Shown here in pieces: positions 6,302-9,048 of a stretch of 9,048 nt of DNA (position 1 is the stretch's first letter; every line of letters begins with the position of its first letter). The position numbers and the translations under genes were made by a program. Location of the stretch: the NCBI GenBank assembly GCA_965651815.1, contig CBFGTJ010000131.1:1-9048 (forward strand). Reading direction: 5' to 3'. Source of the DNA: CBFGTJ01 sp965651815. Its GTDB lineage: Bacteria; Actinomycetota; Acidimicrobiia; Acidimicrobiales; Microtrichaceae. The notes under the pieces were generated by a model that saw only the letters and a program-made list of their open reading frames with translations, did no database searches and was not told the DNA's origin.

Positions 6302-7530
6302 GGCTCGCGCTCCACCTGCTCCCGTGCGGCCGCTGCGGCCTCGTGGTCGACCTCCCCGCCGCCGCGGTGTCCGACGCGGCTGCGCAGCAGGGCGAGGCCG
6401 AGGAGCGAGAACGCGGCTGCGGTGACGAACGCGCCCCGGTGGCCGGCGAGGCCGACGGCGATGCCGAGGAGCGCGGCGCCGAGGCCCTGGGAGAGGTCGA
6501 AGAAGCTGCTGACCGTGCCGACCGCGGCGCCCCGCTCGCGCTCGGGCACACCGGTCAGGGCGAGGGTGAGCACGGCCGGGTAGAGCAGCGACATCCCGAG
6601 CGCGAACACGAACGTGCCGACGTGCAGTCCCACCGACGATCCGGCCGCGGCCACCACGAGCAGGCCCGCGGCGGACGCGACGGTGGCGAACGACCCCGCC
6701 CGCAACGGGCCGATGCGGTCCGGGATGCGCGCGCCGAGGATGCGCACGGCGAGGACGGTGCAGCCGTAGAGCAGGAAGACCCCGCTCGAGTCCTCCATCC
6801 CGAGCTCGTCGACGTAGAGGGGCACGAACGCGAAGAAGCCGGCCATGCCCACGATGCCGAGGAACAGCACGAGCCCGGGTGGCAGGGCCGCACGGTGGAT
6901 CAGCGGGGTGGGCGGCACCTCGGGGTCGTGGGCGTGTGGCCGGACGGTCTCGGTGGTCGCGAGGCCGATGAGCGCCGCGAGGAGCGCGAGCCCGGCGCTG
7001 ACGGTCCACACCAGCCCGAAGCGGTCGCCGTCGAGGAGCCACTCCCCGAGGGAGGGGCCGAAGGCCAGGCCGCCGTACACGGCGATCGACCAGTAGCTGA
7101 TCGCCTCGCCGCGCCGGGACAGCGGTGCGAGGTCGGTGACCATCGTGCCGGCGCCCACGAAGAACGCCGCTTCGCCGAACCCGCCGAGCACGCGGACGAG
7201 GAACATCGGCACGATGCCCTGCGCGAGGTGGTGGCCGAGGACCGCGACGGCGACGATCAGCGCGCCGGCGACGACGAGGATGCGCCGGCCGCGCCGGTCG
7301 CCGAGCCGTCCGGCGAGGGGGCGGATCGCGACGGCGCCCGCCGCGAAGCCGCCGACCACCACGCCGACGGCGAGCTCGCTGCCGTCGAGGGGTCCGTCGA
7401 CGTAGCGGGGCACGACCGGCAGCAGCATGCCGAGCGAGAGGAAGTAGGCGAGCCCGGCCGCGACGACCGTGACGAACGCGCGGGTGAACAGACGCTGCTC
7501 GGCGACCGGTGGGGTCGGGAGGGTGCTCAT
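6298..7530 (-). CDS. Major facilitator superfamily (MFS) transporter, 12 helices
   Basis: The 410-residue inner-membrane transporter has the size and pattern of a 12-helix MFS permease. After TM1-2, the cytoplasmic loop carries motif A as GRLGDRRGRR (74-83). RVLGGFGEAAFFVGAGT (113-129) fits TM4, and YGGLAFGPSLGEWL (152-165) fits the antiporter-type motif C of TM5. A charged loop (195-212, HAHDPEVPPTP) divides the two six-helix halves. The C-terminal tail is cytoplasmic and charged (386-410). Motif C suggests a proton-coupled exporter of small molecules, perhaps of the drug-efflux type, but the substrate cannot be read from the sequence. The ATG at 7528-7530 overlaps the TGA of the NYN gene (ATGA). 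No Shine-Dalgarno is seen before it, so translation probably depends on ribosomes finishing the NYN gene. The stop overlaps the queG GTG. Confidence 0.92.
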   Translation of the reverse strand: MSTLPTPPVAEQRLFTRAFVTVVAAGLAYFLSLGMLLPVVPRYVDGPLDGSELAVGVVVGGFAAGAVAIRPLAGRLGDRRGRRILVVAGALIVAVAVLGHHLAQGIVPMFLVRVLGGFGEAAFFVGAGTMVTDLAPLSRRGEAISYWSIAVYGGLAFGPSLGEWLLDGDRFGLVWTVSAGLALLAALIGLATTETVRPHAHDPEVPPTPLIHRAALPPGLVLFLGIVGMAGFFAFVPLYVDELGMEDSSGVFLLYGCTVLAVRILGARIPDRIGPLRAGSFATVASAAGLLVVAAAGSSVGLHVGTFVFALGMSLLYPAVLTLALTGVPERERGAAVGTVSSFFDLSQGLGAALLGIAVGLAGHRGAFVTAAAFSLLGLALLRSRVGHRGGGEVDHEAAAAAREQVEREP

Positions 7531-8927
7531 CGGCCGAGCAGGGTGAGCAGGTGGCGGGACCGGACGGCGTTCGCTCCGAGCCGTCGGGCACCGTCGGCGA
7601 CCCGACGGTCGGAGCTGACCACCACGACCGGCACGTCGGTGGGCAGCTCGCGCACCATGTCGAGGATCACGTCGTCGGCCTCGAGCTCCGCGGGGCTGAA
7701 GTGCACCCGCACGGGCAGCCGGGCGGTGACCGACGGGCGACCGCCCTCCGCGTCGCCGTCGAAGACGACGTGCACCTCGCCGCCGGTCCGGGCGCGCAGC
7801 CCGCCGAGCCCCGACAGCAGCGCGTCGCGCTGGCCGGTGGCGTCGAGGGCGGGCCACCCCTCCTGGCTGACGTTGTAGCCGTCGACGATCGTGACCACGC
7901 CGGGGGTGGCGAGCAGCTGCTCGAGCCCGTCCGGGCTGTCCTCGGTGAGTCCCTGCCGCAGCCGCAGCGGGGTGCGCCGGGGCGGGCGCGCCGGCGGTTC
8001 GGCCGGGGCCGGTCGCGCCCCGCCCGTGTCCGGACCGGCCGGTGGCGCGGCCACCTCGCCGCTGGACCTGCCGGTGGACCCGCCGGGCGTGTCCTCCGGG
8101 AGCAGGGATCGTGCGAGCTCGCCGAGCGCGTCCGCGAGCGAGCGGGCCGCGTCGGCCGCCGCGGCGACCGAGCGGGAGACGGCCGCCGGCTCGACGCCGG
8201 GCCACGCCGGAGGCGGGGGCTCCGCGGGCGGGACGTCGGGCTCGGGCTCGGCCGGTCCGGTGGGACCGGCGACGTCGTCGGCGGGGGGCGTCGCCCGCCC
8301 TTCGAGCATCCCGCTGAGCTGGCCGCGGACCTCGCGCAGCTCCTCCAGCCGGGCGTGCGCGATCGCCTCGGTCTCCTTCAGCGAGCGCACCGTCTCGGCC
8401 CGTTCCGCGGTGAGCTCGTCGACGCGTTCGGCGAGCTCCTGGCGCTCGCGCTCCATCGTCAGCCGCGCCGAGCGCTCCGTCGCGGCGGCACGCTCGGCCT
8501 CGGCGAGCGTGGCGGACAGCTCGTCCAGCTCGCTGCGCAACCGGCGGACGGTCTCGGTCAGCTGCTCGACACGGCGCTGGGCCCGCTGCTCCTCCCGGCT
8601 CGCCCGCTCGTCCTCCCACCTGCTGGCGGCGGCCTCCTCGAGCAGCTCGAACTCGTCCTCCCAGCCGTCGGGCCGGGTGAGGAACAGCCACGAGGCGCGG
8701 TCCAGGTCCTGCTCCTCGAGCCCCTCCGCCACGCGCGCCCGGAACGCGCCGTCCTCGTCGAGCACCCGCCGCAGGATCTCCTTCGCGCGGCCGGGGAGCC
8801 GGTTGAACTTGAGCAGCGGGCGCAGGGCCGACGGCGGCGGCGGGGCGTCGGGCGTGCGGGCGTCGCGGCGTGCACGCGCGAGCGCCAGCTCGAACGCCTT
8901 CTGCAGGAGGTCGCCGGGTTCGTCGAT
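7527..8927 (-). CDS. Coiled-coil protein with C-terminal NYN (PIN-like) ribonuclease domain; start uncertain
   Basis: Numbered from an ATC at 8925-8927 there are 466 residues. Residues 1-100 form a helical domain (LRPLLKFNRLPGRAKEILRRVL, WLFLTRPDGWEDE) that I recall from actinobacterial NYN proteins. A long Glu/Arg-rich coiled coil covers 101-205. Pro-rich linkers (210-246, 277-320) flank a short Ala-rich helix. The NYN domain spans about 340-466: VDGYN (348-352), VVFDGD (387-392), FSPAELEADD (410-419) and VVSSDRRVADGA (436-447). These give the acidic residues Asp349, Asp418/419 and Asp440 expected of a metal-dependent PIN-like nuclease, as in YacP/Rae1-type mRNA endonucleases, so RNA cleavage is likely. 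The frame has no ATG, GTG or TTG between a GTG at 9045-9047 and one at 8763-8765 inside the conserved N-domain. ATC with GGAGG 9 bases upstream is my best guess. The stop overlaps the MFS ATG. Confidence 0.85.
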   Translation of the reverse strand: MDEPGDLLQKAFELALARARRDARTPDAPPPPSALRPLLKFNRLPGRAKEILRRVLDEDGAFRARVAEGLEEQDLDRASWLFLTRPDGWEDEFELLEEAAASRWEDERASREEQRAQRRVEQLTETVRRLRSELDELSATLAEAERAAATERSARLTMERERQELAERVDELTAERAETVRSLKETEAIAHARLEELREVRGQLSGMLEGRATPPADDVAGPTGPAEPEPDVPPAEPPPPAWPGVEPAAVSRSVAAAADAARSLADALGELARSLLPEDTPGGSTGRSSGEVAAPPAGPDTGGARPAPAEPPARPPRRTPLRLRQGLTEDSPDGLEQLLATPGVVTIVDGYNVSQEGWPALDATGQRDALLSGLGGLRARTGGEVHVVFDGDAEGGRPSVTARLPVRVHFSPAELEADDVILDMVRELPTDVPVVVVSSDRRVADGARRLGANAVRSRHLLTLLGR

Positions 8928-8936
8928 CTCCTCAGC

Positions 8937-8941
8937 CCTCC
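8937..8941 (-). promoter_or_regulatory. Candidate ribosome binding site of the NYN gene
   Basis: GGAGG on the minus strand lies in the 34-base gap after the TAA of the preceding gene and 9 bases before an in-frame ATC. Its placement suggests that the NYN protein begins here, although no standard start codon follows at a suitable distance. Confidence 0.4.
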
Positions 8942-8961
8942 GTGGCGCCGCGCCCGGGCGG

Positions 8962-9048
8962 TTAGTTGGTGCCGGCGTGCTCCGCGTCCTCGCCGTCAGT
9001 ACGCTCCTCGTCCGCCGGGCCGGGTTCGATCTGGACCACCGAGGCACC
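8962..9048 (-). CDS. C-terminal tail of an unidentified protein (partial)
   Basis: A minus-strand frame enters at the right edge and ends at the TAA at 8962-8964. It gives 28 residues: a short hydrophobic piece (GASVVQIEP) and then a strongly acidic tail (ADEERTDGEDAEHAGTN). The composition differs from the Arg/Thr/Ser-rich shadow frame overlapping it, and the TAA lies just before a ribosome binding site, both of which support a real gene end. The remainder lies outside the window and I cannot name the protein. It precedes the NYN gene on the same strand with a gap of about 34 bases, so it may be the operon's preceding member. Confidence 0.65.
   Translation of the reverse strand, partial: GASVVQIEPGPADEERTDGEDAEHAGTN

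Noticed and set aside
3404..7878. Very long plus-strand open frames (for example 3404-4615, 5009-6583, 6343-7878)
   Set aside because: They lie opposite well-identified minus-strand genes, have Arg/Gly/His-rich composition with no recognisable domain, and arise because stops are rare antisense to GC-rich codons.
6298..8691. A 797-residue frame joining Arg/Ala-rich sequence to the MFS transporter
   Set aside because: Its first part is a shadow of the NYN gene in another frame. The real transporter start is the ATG at 7528-7530, overlapping the NYN stop.

Overview
This is very GC-rich DNA (roughly three quarters G+C by eye) in which every convincing gene lies on the minus strand and third codon positions are almost always G or C. 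Three things point to a high-GC actinobacterium, perhaps class Acidimicrobiia: an F420-type luciferase-like oxidoreductase, an ArsA-type ATPase with an alpha-crystallin tail, and a coiled-coil/NYN protein of a kind I associate with Actinomycetota. The class-level placement is inference. I see no mobile elements, CRISPR array, rRNA or tRNA. The window looks like ordinary chromosome with several poorly characterised genes.

In transcription order, from the right end to the left: the last 28 codons of an unidentified acidic-tailed protein (8962-9048); a coiled-coil protein with a C-terminal NYN (PIN-like) ribonuclease domain (7527-8927, start codon unclear); a 12-helix MFS transporter (6298-7530); epoxyqueuosine reductase QueG (5081-6301); and a four-helix membrane protein (4512-5084). 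From the NYN gene to the four-helix gene each stop codon overlaps the next start codon by 4 bases (ATGA, GTGA, ATGA), so these four are almost certainly one translationally coupled operon. A 40-base gap with a strong ribosome binding site leads to the ArsA/Get3-like ATPase (3296-4471).

After a 153-base gap come a small acidic protein with a lysine/alanine-rich histone H1-like tail (2528-3142), then a 692-residue coiled-coil protein (379-2457). The ends of the latter resemble an SMC/Rad50-type ATPase head whose Walker A, Walker B and switch residues are all degenerate. The last gene is the N-terminal part of an F420-type luciferase-like oxidoreductase (1-328). It has its own TAGGGT -10 box exactly where a leaderless transcript would need it.

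The observations most worth following are: the pseudo-ATPase SMC-like protein next to an H1-like protein, which may act on the nucleoid; the ArsA/alpha-crystallin ATPase next to a small membrane protein, a possible Get3-like targeting or chaperone pair; and the absence of any standard start codon at the expected beginning of the NYN gene.
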